Under the pieces are notes generated by a model. The model worked only from the letters and a program-made list of their open reading frames with translations, did not search any database and had not been told where the DNA came from. Below are positions 27,277 through 37,328 of a DNA stretch of 64,000 nt, one piece after another. This stretch comes from Olivibacter sp. XZL3. Its GTDB lineage: Bacteria > Bacteroidota > Bacteroidia > Sphingobacteriales > Sphingobacteriaceae. The DNA is taken from positions 62,001 to 126,000 of the forward strand of contig NZ_SBJH01000042.1 in assembly GCF_004368405.1 (NCBI RefSeq). Reading direction: 5' to 3'. How positions within the stretch are numbered: position 1 is the first letter of the stretch; each line of letters opens with the position of its first letter. A program made the position numbers and the translations under genes.

Positions 27277-28596
27277 TCAACGTTCTTCTTCTTCATTATC
27301 GTTGTTATGGGGCAACGACTCTAGCTTTACATATTCTATGTTCTGCTGTGTTTTCTTTAGAATAGTGAAAATATAGCCGTGGAACTCCTTTCTTTCGCCT
27401 ACATCCGGAATTTTATCAAAGACGGTAATTACCAAGCCTGAAATGGTGTCATAATCCGAACTTTCCGGCAATTCATATGGCAAATACTCATTCACGTCAT
27501 GCACGCTCGCAGCAGCTTCCACGATATATTCTGTATCCGAGGCTTTCTCAACAATTGGTTTTTCCTCGTCATATTCGTCCTGTATTTCACCCACCAATTC
27601 TTCCACGATATCTTCTAGGGTCACCATTCCAGCCGTACCGCCAAACTCATCCAACACGATAGCGATTTGAATACGTTTGAGCTGAAACTCGCTCATTAAA
27701 TCGTTTATTTTCTTGTTTTCAGCGATAAAATAAGGCTTTCTTATGATGGTCTTAAGTACAAACTCCTTATTATTGACCATCAGCGGTAGAATATCTTTGG
27801 CATGTACGATTCCAACAATCTTATCGATTGTTTCATCATATACCGGAATTCTGGAATATCCCTCACTGATAATCGTCTGCAAAAGTTCTTCTTTCGGGCT
27901 ACTTAGTTCGATGCCAACGATTTTTGTCCGAGGTACCATGATGTTCTTTACCACGCGCTCATTGAAGTCGAACACATTTTTAATAAGCTCGTGCTCAATC
28001 ATATTCAAGGCACCGCTTTCCTTTCCCTGATCCAGTAGGTATTGTAACTCTTCGGTCGAATGGTGCGCTTCGTGAATGTTCGATCCGAAACCTAAAATGC
28101 GCAAAATAAAATTAGCAAATCCGTTCAGAATCCAGATAAAAGGGCGGAAGATAACGTAGAAAAATCGTAAAGGCAGTGATAGCGCCATGGTAGTACCGAC
28201 CGGACGTTGAATGGCGATCGATTTTGGAGCCAGCTCTCCAAAGACTATATGTAGAACCGTTATAATGGAAAAAGCCAGCACGTGGCCTAAATTGGTGGCA
28301 ATTTGCCCCGTCAGCTCCACATTGAAAAGGCCAAAGACCCTATTTACAATTTGGGTCATCACCGACTCGCCGACCCAGCCTAAGCCAAGGGAAGCAAGCG
28401 TAATACCCAACTGGGTGGCCGCTAGATAACCGTCTAAGTGTTGCGTTATATGCTTAGCAACCTTTGCCACGCTATTGCCGGATTTTGCTTTCACCTCGAT
28501 CTGCGAAAGTCTAACCTTTACAATAGCGAACTCCGCAGCAACGAAAAATCCGTTGAGCAATACCAGAAATAACGTGACAAATATTTGGAAGCCCAT
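27277..28596 (-). CDS. CNNM/CorC-type hemolysin family membrane protein
   Basis: The 439-residue protein has a DUF21 (CNNM) domain with about four membrane helices (N-G-F-F-V-A-A-E-F-A-I-V near the start), a pair of CBS domains (about 205-330, I-M-V-P-R-T-K-I and V-L-D-E-F-G-G-T-A-G), and a C-terminal CorC/HlyC transporter-associated domain. Such proteins are linked to Mg2+/Co2+ handling; 'hemolysin' is a historic name. Bacteroidota gliding protein GldE has the same architecture, so a GldE-related role cannot be excluded. It sits 3 bp after ppa. Confidence 0.85.
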   Translation of the reverse strand: MGFQIFVTLFLVLLNGFFVAAEFAIVKVRLSQIEVKAKSGNSVAKVAKHITQHLDGYLAATQLGITLASLGLGWVGESVMTQIVNRVFGLFNVELTGQIATNLGHVLAFSIITVLHIVFGELAPKSIAIQRPVGTTMALSLPLRFFYVIFRPFIWILNGFANFILRILGFGSNIHEAHHSTEELQYLLDQGKESGALNMIEHELIKNVFDFNERVVKNIMVPRTKIVGIELSSPKEELLQTIISEGYSRIPVYDETIDKIVGIVHAKDILPLMVNNKEFVLKTIIRKPYFIAENKKINDLMSEFQLKRIQIAIVLDEFGGTAGMVTLEDIVEELVGEIQDEYDEEKPIVEKASDTEYIVEAAASVHDVNEYLPYELPESSDYDTISGLVITVFDKIPDVGERKEFHGYIFTILKKTQQNIEYVKLESLPHNNDNEEEER

Positions 28597-28599
28597 TTA

Positions 28600-29142
28600 T
28601 TATTTATTAATGAACGTATTCTGATAGAGCTCCAAGCTCTCTTGGATACAGGTATATGCAAATGACTTACCCATCCATTTTTCGATCGTGACATTCTTGC
28701 CTTCGAGCGCTTTATAGTCCTGGAAGAACCGAACAATTTCCTTCATCGTATGGGGAGGCAGTTCGGAAAGGTCGTTGATGTAATTGACGGACATATCGTT
28801 TTTGGCAACAGCAATAATTTTATCGTCCTGCTCGCCTCCATCGACCATGTGCATTACGCCAATCACCTTTGCTTCTATAATGGACATAGGAACTACGTCT
28901 ACGGAACAAATAACCAGAATATCCAACGGGTCTTTATCGTCGCAGTACGTCTGTGGAATAAACCCATAATTAGCTGGGTACATTACGGATGAAAAGAGCA
29001 CGCGGTCGAGCTTAAGCAAGCCGCTTTCTTTATCGATTTCATATTTGGCTTTGGAGCCTTTAGGTATTTCTATGATTGCGTTTACGGAAGAAGGGACATC
29101 ATCGCCCGGAGATACATTGTGCCACGGATGTGCGTTGTTCAT
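28600..29142 (-). CDS. ppa: Inorganic pyrophosphatase (family I)
   Basis: This soluble enzyme hydrolyses pyrophosphate to drive biosynthesis. The 180-residue protein contains the family signature [10 protein letters not shown], with its metal-binding aspartates, and the upstream [10 protein letters not shown] motif. Length is normal for the family. It is placed between DedA (19 bp) and the CNNM gene (3 bp). Confidence 0.95.
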   Translation of the reverse strand: MNNAHPWHNVSPGDDVPSSVNAIIEIPKGSKAKYEIDKESGLLKLDRVLFSSVMYPANYGFIPQTYCDDKDPLDILVICSVDVVPMSIIEAKVIGVMHMVDGGEQDDKIIAVAKNDMSVNYINDLSELPPHTMKEIVRFFQDYKALEGKNVTIEKWMGKSFAYTCIQESLELYQNTFINK

Positions 29143-29161
29143 ATAATTCTTAACTTAACTA

Positions 29162-29821
29162 TTATTCTTTTTCTTGTTTTTTATCCTCGATTGGACGTTT
29201 TTTCAAACTTTGCTTTATAATCGCTATAATAACGGGCGATGCCGTCAGCGCGACAAAGCCAATTACAATATATTCGATATAGTCGATAATTTGTGGAAAT
29301 TGTTTGCCTAAATAAAATCCGGCTAACGTCAAGGTAAGTATCCATAAAAAACTTCCTATAACGTTAAAAAGCACAAACTTTTTAAAATCTAAGCGCACAA
29401 TACCTGCAAAGATCGGAGCAAAGGTACGTATTATTGGCATAAATCTGCCCAAAATTAGAGCGGCTCCTCCATATCTGTTATAAAACTCTTCTGCCATTAC
29501 GATGTATTTCCGCTTGAAAAGCCAAGAATCTTTACGTTTAAACAGCACTGGGCCGGTGCGCCACCCGAACCAATAGCCCACAAAATTCCCCAATATGGCA
29601 GCAAATATCATTCCTGAACAAAGTGTAAAAATGGAAACGTCCAATAATCCCGAAGCAACGAATAACCCGGCGAGAAAAAGTAGGTAATCTCCCGGTAAGA
29701 AGAAACCAAAGAAAAGTCCTGTTTCGGCAAAAATTACGAATACTATTAAATAGAAGCCACCCGACCGGATCAAGGTCTCAGCATCCAAATAGTCAAAAAT
29801 AGATAAGCAGAATTCTTGCAT
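29162..29821 (-). CDS. DedA family membrane protein (VTT domain)
   Basis: The 219-residue protein has several membrane helices and the DedA signature, including F-x-E-T-G-L-F-F-G-F-F-L-P-G-D near residues 30-44 and G-R-F-M-P-I-I-R-T-F-A-P-I-F-A-G at about 121-136. Some DedA members flip undecaprenyl phosphate or phosphatidylethanolamine; the substrate here is not determinable. Two exact TAnnTTTG boxes (29831-29838 and 29851-29858, minus strand) precede the start. Confidence 0.88.
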   Translation of the reverse strand: MQEFCLSIFDYLDAETLIRSGGFYLIVFVIFAETGLFFGFFLPGDYLLFLAGLFVASGLLDVSIFTLCSGMIFAAILGNFVGYWFGWRTGPVLFKRKDSWLFKRKYIVMAEEFYNRYGGAALILGRFMPIIRTFAPIFAGIVRLDFKKFVLFNVIGSFLWILTLTLAGFYLGKQFPQIIDYIEYIVIGFVALTASPVIIAIIKQSLKKRPIEDKKQEKE

Positions 29822-29891
29822 ATATAGCTACAAAGCTACCATTATAAATCCAAACATACGAAAAATTTAGGTATGCCGCATTGCAAGATCA

Positions 29892-31271
29892 TTATATTAA
29901 GCTGCTTAACCATTCTGGATAAATGCCGATAAGAACAGTCAACAGCACTGCGATCACTAAAACTACTTTGTAATTTCCGTTTGTCGCAATATAAAGGGTT
30001 TTTCCCTCTTTGAAATACATGTTGATAATGACATGAAAATAATAGAAGATGCCAATGGCGGCATTGATTGCTGCCAAGATGACAAGTGCTACATGAAAAT
30101 TAGACAGCGCCCCAGAAAACATCAAAAATTTACCCACGAAACCAGCGGTAAGCGGAATACCGGCCAAGGACAACATCGCTATCGTTAGGATGAATGCCAA
30201 AAAGGGATTCGTTTTTCCCAAGCCGTTGAAAGCCTCAAAATGTTCGCTCCCCTCGCTCCTCTTCACTAAAATCAACACCGCAAAGGCCACAACCGAAGCA
30301 ATCGAATAAGCTGTTACATATACCAGCATGGCGCCATTCGCCTGATCGCCTATATTTAAAATAGCAAATAACATGTAGCCGGCATGGGAAATGCTCGAAT
30401 AAGCAAGCATGCGTTTAAAACTCTGTTGAACCAGTGCACTTACATTTCCTATAAAGAGTGTTAAAACAATAATAATGAGCAGAACCGGCGCCCAGAAGCT
30501 CTGTAACGATTCAAAACAAAGGGAGAACAAGCGCAAAAAAGCGCCAAATGCCGCCGTTTTAACAACCGTGCTCATATAGCTCGTAATTAAAATGGGAGAA
30601 CCATCGTACACATCAGGCGTCCAAAAATGAAAGGGTGCCGCCCCTACTTTAAAAGCTAAGCCGATGAGCAGGAAGAGTATTCCTGCATAAAATAACGGCG
30701 ATATATTCCCTCCATTTGCTTCTACATAACTTTTTATTCCTCCCAAATCGAAGGACGCACTCGCTCCATAAATGAGGGCTATACCAAACAATAAAAAGCC
30801 CGTAGAAAACGCGCCCATTAGAAAATACTTGAGCGAGGCTTCGTTTGAAGCCAAATCTTTCTTTCTGATTCCGACTAAAATATAAAGCGCTACAGACATG
30901 ATTTCGATTCCGATAAACAACATGGATAAGTTGTAAAAAGAAACCACTAATAAAGCACCCGTTAAGGAAAAAATAAGGAGCGCATAATATTCAGCAATGT
31001 GGCTGCTTATATGGTCGAAATAGTCTTTCGACAAAATAAATATCAAGATGGCTATCAGAATGAGCAGTACAGAAAAAGCGAGTGCAAATCTGTCGAACAA
31101 AACCATGTTACTATATAACGGAACCGCTTCTGAATTCCACCATTTCAATTCAAAACATACCGCAGCCACCATCCCGAGTAAGGAGACAGGAAGTAATGCT
31201 TTGGGCATCTTGAAGAGCCCAAGGTATAAAACAAGTATTGCTAATAATGACAATGTAATAATTGCGCTCAT
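29892..31271 (-). CDS. nuoN: NADH-quinone oxidoreductase subunit N
   Basis: This proton-pumping membrane subunit of respiratory complex I is the last gene of the 14-gene nuo operon. The 459-residue antiporter-like protein has about 13-14 helices. It shows the H-F-W-T-P-D-V-Y-D-G-S-P motif, the internal lysine helix F-K-V-G-A-A-P-F and F-K-R-M-L-A-Y-S-S-I-S-H-A-G-Y. No terminator is apparent after it. Confidence 0.95.
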   Translation of the reverse strand: MSAIITLSLLAILVLYLGLFKMPKALLPVSLLGMVAAVCFELKWWNSEAVPLYSNMVLFDRFALAFSVLLILIAILIFILSKDYFDHISSHIAEYYALLIFSLTGALLVVSFYNLSMLFIGIEIMSVALYILVGIRKKDLASNEASLKYFLMGAFSTGFLLFGIALIYGASASFDLGGIKSYVEANGGNISPLFYAGILFLLIGLAFKVGAAPFHFWTPDVYDGSPILITSYMSTVVKTAAFGAFLRLFSLCFESLQSFWAPVLLIIIVLTLFIGNVSALVQQSFKRMLAYSSISHAGYMLFAILNIGDQANGAMLVYVTAYSIASVVAFAVLILVKRSEGSEHFEAFNGLGKTNPFLAFILTIAMLSLAGIPLTAGFVGKFLMFSGALSNFHVALVILAAINAAIGIFYYFHVIINMYFKEGKTLYIATNGNYKVVLVIAVLLTVLIGIYPEWLSSLI

Positions 31272-31327
31272 TTGTATTCTATTAATTTCTTCGAATCTAC
31301 TTCTTTATTTAAGTTCATTTTCTCCCT

Positions 31328-32779
31328 TTAACGGATAATCTTTACCTGCTCTATTAAATTTGCAACGGCAGCTTCCGAAAGCTGAAGCAGCGGCTTCGGG
31401 TATATACCTATAGCGATGATCAAGATAGCGATCAGACCTAACAAAAGTAAATCCGTCCCCTTGACATCGCGAAAGCCAGACGTCTTTTCATTCATATCGC
31501 CCAACATGACGCCTTGATACATGCGGAGCATATACACTGCGCCTAAAATGATGGTTAAACCAGCAAAGACCGTGGTCCAAAAACCGGTTTGGTAAATGCC
31601 CATAAGTAACAAGAATTCGCCGATAAAGCCATTGGTTAAGGGAAGTCCGACAGCCCCGAGCACAATGATAAGGAAAACCAAAGCAAGGGTAGGCGCTTGC
31701 TTCGCAATTCCGCCCATAGATTGTATATCGCGGCTTTCCAACTGCCGTTCGATTATATCCACCACAAAAAACAAGCCCACAACCGTAATACCATGATTAA
31801 CCATCTGTATGATGGCTCCTTGTAGACTTTGGATATTCCAAACAAAAACCCCTGCCGCAATCAGGCCCACATGGGCAATAGACGAGTATGCGATTAATCG
31901 TTTAACATCTCGTTGCCTAAATGCAATAACGGATGCATAGACAATACCAATAATCGCTAAGCTCAATACCAGACTGCCGTATTTACCAGCGCCAAGCGGC
32001 GCGATTGGTAACAACCACCTAATTACACCATACACGCCCATTTTCAGCATAATTCCAGACAAGAGCATGGTCCCCGCAGTGGGCGCCTCCACGTATGTGT
32101 CCGGTTGCCAGGTGTGAAAAGGGAAAAGCGGCATTTTAATAGCAAAAGCGATAAAGAAGGCCCAAAAGATGTAGCCTTGCGTTTCTTCATCCAACCTGAG
32201 TTCATAGAAAGAGGCCAAGGCGTAATTAGCGGTTGGGACCTGTGTATAAAGGTAAATGATGGCAATTAACATCAGCAGGCTGCCCGCAAAGGTGTAGATA
32301 AAGAACTTTAAAGTAACGCGGGCCCTATTTTTACCGCCCCACAAACCACATATAAAATAGATCGGAATGAGTGCGATTTCCCATCCAACATAAAAAAGAA
32401 ATGCATCTAAAGCCGTAAACACCAGTAACAGGCCGGTTTGCATAAATAAAACAAGCGCATAAAAAGTTCCTTTTTGCTGCTGACTAAAAGTGCTGACAAT
32501 GATTAAAGGTATCAAGCCGTTGGTAAGCAAGACTAAAGGCATACTAATGCCGTCGATGCCTACATGGAAATGGACGCCAAGCGCTGGAATCCAGGGGATA
32601 TCCTGTTCAAATTGAATACGGCCGTCGGTAGAGAAAGCACCTAGCAAAGTCGCAGTCAACCCGAGCGTTACAAGCGAACAGACGAGGGCCATTGGCTTAG
32701 CCAAGTGAGTACTTTTTACGAAAGCTAGCAAACCTGCTCCTATTAAGGGTACAAGAAGAAGTAAAACTATGTTATCCAT
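31328..32779 (-). CDS. nuoM: NADH-quinone oxidoreductase subunit M
   Basis: Antiporter-like proton channel subunit of complex I, 483 residues, about 14 helices. The family motifs A-F-A-I-K-M-P-L-F-P-F-H-T-W-Q-P-D and V-K-R-L-I-A-Y-S-S-I-A-H-V-G are intact, as is the conserved Glu in helix 5 (Y-V-G-W-E-I-A-L-I-P). It lies 21 bp after nuoL and 56 bp before nuoN. Confidence 0.96.
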   Translation of the reverse strand: MDNIVLLLLVPLIGAGLLAFVKSTHLAKPMALVCSLVTLGLTATLLGAFSTDGRIQFEQDIPWIPALGVHFHVGIDGISMPLVLLTNGLIPLIIVSTFSQQQKGTFYALVLFMQTGLLLVFTALDAFLFYVGWEIALIPIYFICGLWGGKNRARVTLKFFIYTFAGSLLMLIAIIYLYTQVPTANYALASFYELRLDEETQGYIFWAFFIAFAIKMPLFPFHTWQPDTYVEAPTAGTMLLSGIMLKMGVYGVIRWLLPIAPLGAGKYGSLVLSLAIIGIVYASVIAFRQRDVKRLIAYSSIAHVGLIAAGVFVWNIQSLQGAIIQMVNHGITVVGLFFVVDIIERQLESRDIQSMGGIAKQAPTLALVFLIIVLGAVGLPLTNGFIGEFLLLMGIYQTGFWTTVFAGLTIILGAVYMLRMYQGVMLGDMNEKTSGFRDVKGTDLLLLGLIAILIIAIGIYPKPLLQLSEAAVANLIEQVKIIR

Positions 32780-32800
32780 GAATTTCTTTACCTTATCTGA

Positions 32801-34714
32801 TTAAATTATAAATAAACCGTACGCTAACACGGCGATAATACCAATCACCATATAAAAAATATAATATCCCACATTGCCTTGCTGCAGCAGGCGCAGTAAA
32901 CTGCCCGCTTGTGCCGCCCCATTTCCCAGATAGTTCACAAAACCATCAATCATCTTTTTATCGATCGTATAGAAAAAGTCAGATAAAACATTCAGCGGTC
33001 GTACGATGATGCGATCGTAAAGCTCGTCGATATAAAACTTGTGATAAGATAATCGTTCCAAGGCGTTCCGTTTTTCATAATCCGCTATAGGCAAGCTGGC
33101 TCTTTTTACATAAACGACATAGGCATACAGGGCCATGCCAAGAGCTGCAAGCGCGGCACTTCCCATTAGTATATATTCTGCTGTATGCGATAAATGGACC
33201 TCCGCATTTTTTGATGCCGACGCTGCAAAAACAGGTTGCAAAAAGCCGGCGAGCCACGTATGGCCGCCCAACGCCTCCGGTATATTTAAAAGGCCTCCAC
33301 AAAAAGAAAGCACTGCTAATACAATAAGTGGGACAGTCATCACGGCTGGCGACTCGTGGAGGTATTTTTCTTGATCGAGTGTACCTCTGAACTTACCATA
33401 GAAAGTGAGGAAAAGCATCCTGAACATATAAAATGCCGTGAACAAGGCGCCTATAAAACCGCCTGCCCATAAAAGCTTGTTATGTACAAAAGCCTGCGCC
33501 AATATTTCGTCTTTAGAGAAAAATCCGGCCAATGGAGGAATGCCGGCAATAGCGATGGTGCCTATCAACATCGTAACGAAGGTCGTGGGCAGCTTCTTTC
33601 TTAAACCACCCATCAGTCGCATATCCTGTTCATTACTCATGGCATGAATGACCGACCCGGCCCCCAAGAACAGTAGGGCTTTGAAAAACGCATGCGTAAT
33701 CACATGAAAAAAGGCCCCGGTAAAGGCACCCACTCCCAAACCCAAAAACATATACCCTAATTGCGAAACCGTTGAATACGCTAAGACTTTCTTTATATCG
33801 TTTTGCGTAACGGCAATAAATGCAGCCAATAATGCAGTTAACAAACCTACTATGGCAATGATTTCCATAGTGACCGGCGATAGTGTAAAGAGAATATTCG
33901 ATCTTGCAACAAGGTATATGCCTGCCGTAACCATCGTAGCGGCGTGTATCAGGGCCGATACCGGTGTTGGTCCCGCCATGGCATCAGGCAGCCAAGTAAA
34001 TAAAGGGATTTGTGCCGACTTGCCGGTTGCAGCGATGAATAGTAAAAGTGAAATTAAAAGCAAGGTGGTATCTCCATATGCAGACATTGCGGCTTTCGGT
34101 AATACCTCACTGAATTCAAGCGAGCCGAAGGTGTAAAACAACAGGAATACAGCCAGGAGAAAACCAAGATCGCCTATCCGATTCATTATAAAGGCCTTTT
34201 TAGCTGCATTTGCATAATCGCTTCGGCCATACCAGAAACCAATCAATAAATACGAACAAAGACCGACTCCTTCCCAGCCGATAAACATCACTGCATAATT
34301 GGACCCCAAGACTAAAAGCAGCATGAAAAAGATAAAAAGATTTAAATAGGCAAAGAACTTACCGTAACCGGCATCGTGTTTCATATATCCGGTTGAATAT
34401 ACGTGAATCAAAAAACCGATTCCTGTAATGATGAGTAGCATAATAGCACTCAAGGGATCAACGAAAAAAGATAACGATATCTGGAGATCTCCGGCACTGA
34501 TCCAGTCAAAGATGCTAAGCGAGAAGGTAGCATCTTCGCCTGCTTGCCGCGCCGCATAAACGGCACCGAAAACACCACAGCTTAACAGGAAGGAGGCCAA
34601 GACTGTTCCGCAGGCTATCAGCGAAATAATTAGCTTTGAAAAGCTATTTCTGCCCAATCCGTTTAGTACAAACCCTATTAGAGGTAAAAGAACGATCCAA
34701 ATTAATCCAGTCAT
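32801..34714 (-). CDS. nuoL: NADH-quinone oxidoreductase subunit L
   Basis: The largest antiporter-like subunit of complex I, 637 residues. It has the conserved W-E-G-V-G-L-C-S-Y-L-L-I-G-F-W, S-A-Q-I-P-L-F-T-W-L-P-D-A-M-A-G-P-T-P-V-S-A and I-K-K-V-L-A-Y-S-T-V-S-Q-L-G-Y segments. The C-terminus carries the lateral helix that braces subunits M and N. Confidence 0.97.
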   Translation of the reverse strand: MTGLIWIVLLPLIGFVLNGLGRNSFSKLIISLIACGTVLASFLLSCGVFGAVYAARQAGEDATFSLSIFDWISAGDLQISLSFFVDPLSAIMLLIITGIGFLIHVYSTGYMKHDAGYGKFFAYLNLFIFFMLLLVLGSNYAVMFIGWEGVGLCSYLLIGFWYGRSDYANAAKKAFIMNRIGDLGFLLAVFLLFYTFGSLEFSEVLPKAAMSAYGDTTLLLISLLLFIAATGKSAQIPLFTWLPDAMAGPTPVSALIHAATMVTAGIYLVARSNILFTLSPVTMEIIAIVGLLTALLAAFIAVTQNDIKKVLAYSTVSQLGYMFLGLGVGAFTGAFFHVITHAFFKALLFLGAGSVIHAMSNEQDMRLMGGLRKKLPTTFVTMLIGTIAIAGIPPLAGFFSKDEILAQAFVHNKLLWAGGFIGALFTAFYMFRMLFLTFYGKFRGTLDQEKYLHESPAVMTVPLIVLAVLSFCGGLLNIPEALGGHTWLAGFLQPVFAASASKNAEVHLSHTAEYILMGSAALAALGMALYAYVVYVKRASLPIADYEKRNALERLSYHKFYIDELYDRIIVRPLNVLSDFFYTIDKKMIDGFVNYLGNGAAQAGSLLRLLQQGNVGYYIFYMVIGIIAVLAYGLFII

Positions 34715-34807
34715 ACGATATTTATATTAGCTAGAACGCCTTACGAATAGCTTATTTTTGTTTAAGTCGGCTTAAAATTTTAGATTGATGGTTAACCTTG
34801 TGATCCA

Positions 34808-35137
34808 TTACCACTTCAATTTATTGAGAGAGTTGATATCAATCGACCTCGTATTTCTATATACCATCACAATGATGGCCAGTCCCACAGCAACTTCCGC
34901 AGCAGCAAGTGCCATCACAAAAAACACAAAGACCTGTCCGGAAGCATCGCCATGATATACAGAGAACGCAGCCAACAAAAGATTTACTGCATTCAACATC
35001 AATTCAATAGACATCATGATAATAATCACATTCCTTCGGGTAAGTACGCCAATTACACCGATGGAAAATATGACACTACTCAGTAACAGGTAGTGATTGA
35101 GCGGTATTCCCTGCATGTCTTTTACGATCGTTTCCAT
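34808..35137 (-). CDS. nuoK: NADH-quinone oxidoreductase subunit K
   Basis: Small three-helix subunit (109 residues) of the complex I membrane arm. It has the characteristic [18 protein letters not shown] and [11 protein letters not shown] helices with their conserved glutamates. Its start codon overlaps the nuoJ stop by one base (TAATG), a coupling arrangement. A 93-bp gap precedes nuoL. Confidence 0.96.
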   Translation of the reverse strand: METIVKDMQGIPLNHYLLLSSVIFSIGVIGVLTRRNVIIIMMSIELMLNAVNLLLAAFSVYHGDASGQVFVFFVMALAAAEVAVGLAIIVMVYRNTRSIDINSLNKLKW

Positions 35138-35634
35138 TATATACTTTTTTGTTCTTTTTTCGCCAATAAAACGGCTCCTACCATTGCCGTAAGGAGCAGA
35201 AGAGATGAAATTTCAAAGGGCAGTAAGAATTCATTAAACAGTACTTTACCTAAACTGCTAACGAGACCTATATCCGGATTTTTAAGAATTAGCGGATCGG
35301 AGACCTCCATCGCGCGTATTGAACCGGCGACTGTAACCAGCAAGCACATACCGGCTACCGCTCCAATTACTTTAATCAAAACCGATTTCATCGGCTCGGT
35401 CTCTTTGTTCAAATTCAACAGCATCAACACAAACAGGAAGAGCACCATGATAGCCCCCATGTATACGATAAAATTTACGACTGCCAGAAATTGGGCATTC
35501 AATAGGACATAATGCACGGTGAAAGTAAAAAAGGTGATTACGAGATACAGTACGCTGTGTACCGGGTTTTTAGTGATAATCACCATGAGCGAAAAGAATA
35601 TGGAAAGAAAGGCTACAAAATAAAATAAGCTCAC
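35137..35634 (-). CDS. nuoJ: NADH-quinone oxidoreductase subunit J
   Basis: The 165-residue membrane subunit has five helices, including the conserved [19 protein letters not shown] segment (the pi-bulge helix involved in coupling). Its stop codon overlaps the nuoK start. Confidence 0.94.
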   Translation of the reverse strand: MSLFYFVAFLSIFFSLMVIITKNPVHSVLYLVITFFTFTVHYVLLNAQFLAVVNFIVYMGAIMVLFLFVLMLLNLNKETEPMKSVLIKVIGAVAGMCLLVTVAGSIRAMEVSDPLILKNPDIGLVSSLGKVLFNEFLLPFEISSLLLLTAMVGAVLLAKKEQKSI

Positions 35635-35679
35635 AATTTAAAGTTTATGTTGTTTACAGAATTGTTTATATTGAATACT

Positions 35680-36189
35680 TTATCGCAACGAATGCAGATC
35701 GAAACGCTCTTCAACCAGCTTGTCTTTACCATATATGAAGTCTTTCCGTAGATAATCTGCCGGCACATGCGGACCGTCTAAATAAATGGCCTCTTTCGGA
35801 CAAGCCTCTTCGCACAATCCACAAAAGATGCATCGGAGCATATTTATCTCGTAAACAGCCGCATATTTTTCTTCGCGGTATAAATGTTCTTCTCCTTTCT
35901 TTCTCTCTGCAGAAATCATGGTTATCGCTTCAGCAGGACATGAAAGCGCACATAACCCGCAAGCGGTACACCGTTCCCTCCCCTCTTCATCACGCTTCAG
36001 CGAGTGCAGGCCCCGATAATTCTTCGAATAAGGACGCGCTACTTCCGGATAGGAGACCGTGGCTTTCTTCCGAAAGAAATGCTTTATCGTAACGCCCATT
36101 CCTTTTAGCACCGCGGGGAGGTACATCCGCTCCCAAAAATTCATCGGTTTTTGCTCTAAAACTTTTTTTCTATTACTTAAGGGTTCCAT
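35680..36189 (-). CDS. nuoI: NADH-quinone oxidoreductase subunit I
   Basis: Hydrophilic subunit of 169 residues carrying two [4Fe-4S] clusters that pass electrons to NuoB. The two ferredoxin motifs C-T-A-C-G-L-C-A-L-S-C-P and C-I-F-C-G-L-C-E-E-A-C-P are complete. It lies between nuoH (52 bp) and nuoJ (45 bp). Confidence 0.96.
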   Translation of the reverse strand: MEPLSNRKKVLEQKPMNFWERMYLPAVLKGMGVTIKHFFRKKATVSYPEVARPYSKNYRGLHSLKRDEEGRERCTACGLCALSCPAEAITMISAERKKGEEHLYREEKYAAVYEINMLRCIFCGLCEEACPKEAIYLDGPHVPADYLRKDFIYGKDKLVEERFDLHSLR

Positions 36190-36241
36190 CTTGTTGCTTT
36201 TTTAAGCCTATGCTTTAATTAATATCCCTGCTGCTTCGATT

Positions 36242-37279
36242 CTACCAGTAAGTGTCCTTTATTAGGGTTATCACGCCGGTTAATACAATGTTTGCAATTG
36301 CCAAAGGAATAAGTATCTTCCATCCCAAGTTCATCAACTGATCGTATCGGAAACGTGGAAGCGTCCATCGAATCCACATGAAAAAGAAAATGAATGCGAA
36401 AATCTTCAGGAAAAAGACCAATACGCCAATCACCGTAATCCAATTTTGCGACAGCCCCAAATCATACATAAAAGGAAAGTTATAGCCACCAAAATAGAGT
36501 GTAGACATTACGGCGGATGAGACAAACATATTGATGTATTCGGAAAACATATACAAGCCGAGTTTCATGGATGAATATTCCGTATGATACCCGCCCACCA
36601 GTTCCGTTTCACATTCGGGCAGGTCGAAGGGAACACGATTACATTCGGCAAAAGCGCAGGTCATGAAAATGATAAAGCCTAGTGGTTGCACCCAAATGTT
36701 CCAATTGACAAAGCCTTCTTGCTGTGCGACGATTTCCTTTAGGGATAATGTTTGTGTCACCATAAGAAGTGCAATAATGGAGAGGCCCATAGCCACCTCA
36801 TAGCTGATGCTTTGCGACGCTGCCCGAATAGCTCCCATCAAGGAAAATTTGTTATTAGACGCCCAGCCCCCTAACATAATGCCATAAACACCCAGAGCAA
36901 TAACGCCAAAAATATAGAGAACGCCCACATTTACATCCGCTACCTGTAATTCAACCGTCCTTCCGCCGATCTGTAATGACTGCCCCCAAGGTATAACAGC
37001 ACTACTGATGCAAGCCGTTATGATGGCAATCGTTGGCCCGGCAATAAAAAGTCCTTTATGTGCTCCTGCTGGAATAATCTCCTCCTTAAAGAAAAATTTG
37101 CCTCCATCGGCCAAGGGCTGTAAAATACCGAACGGCCCAGCGCGGTCGGGACCTTTCCTATCTTGCATAAAACCCGCCACCTTTCTTTCTGCCAATGTAG
37201 AATACATCGCAATGACGAGCGTCAGTACGAAAACGACGACAATGAGCACTAATTTTTCTATAATAAATATGGCTTCCAT
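36242..37279 (-). CDS. nuoH: NADH-quinone oxidoreductase subunit H
   Basis: The 345-residue membrane subunit forms the quinone-access channel at the junction of the two complex I arms. The signature A-E-R-K-V-A-G-F-M-Q-D-R-K-G-P-D-R-A-G-P is near residues 30-49, and E-C-N-R-V-P-F-D-L-P-E-C-E-T-E-L-V follows the central helices. Length and motifs are normal. Confidence 0.97.
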   Translation of the reverse strand: MEAIFIIEKLVLIVVVFVLTLVIAMYSTLAERKVAGFMQDRKGPDRAGPFGILQPLADGGKFFFKEEIIPAGAHKGLFIAGPTIAIITACISSAVIPWGQSLQIGGRTVELQVADVNVGVLYIFGVIALGVYGIMLGGWASNNKFSLMGAIRAASQSISYEVAMGLSIIALLMVTQTLSLKEIVAQQEGFVNWNIWVQPLGFIIFMTCAFAECNRVPFDLPECETELVGGYHTEYSSMKLGLYMFSEYINMFVSSAVMSTLYFGGYNFPFMYDLGLSQNWITVIGVLVFFLKIFAFIFFFMWIRWTLPRFRYDQLMNLGWKILIPLAIANIVLTGVITLIKDTYW

Positions 37280-37328
37280 TATTTTACTTTTTCTATTTAT
37301 CGATGTGCGTTATGACGACGGTATACCT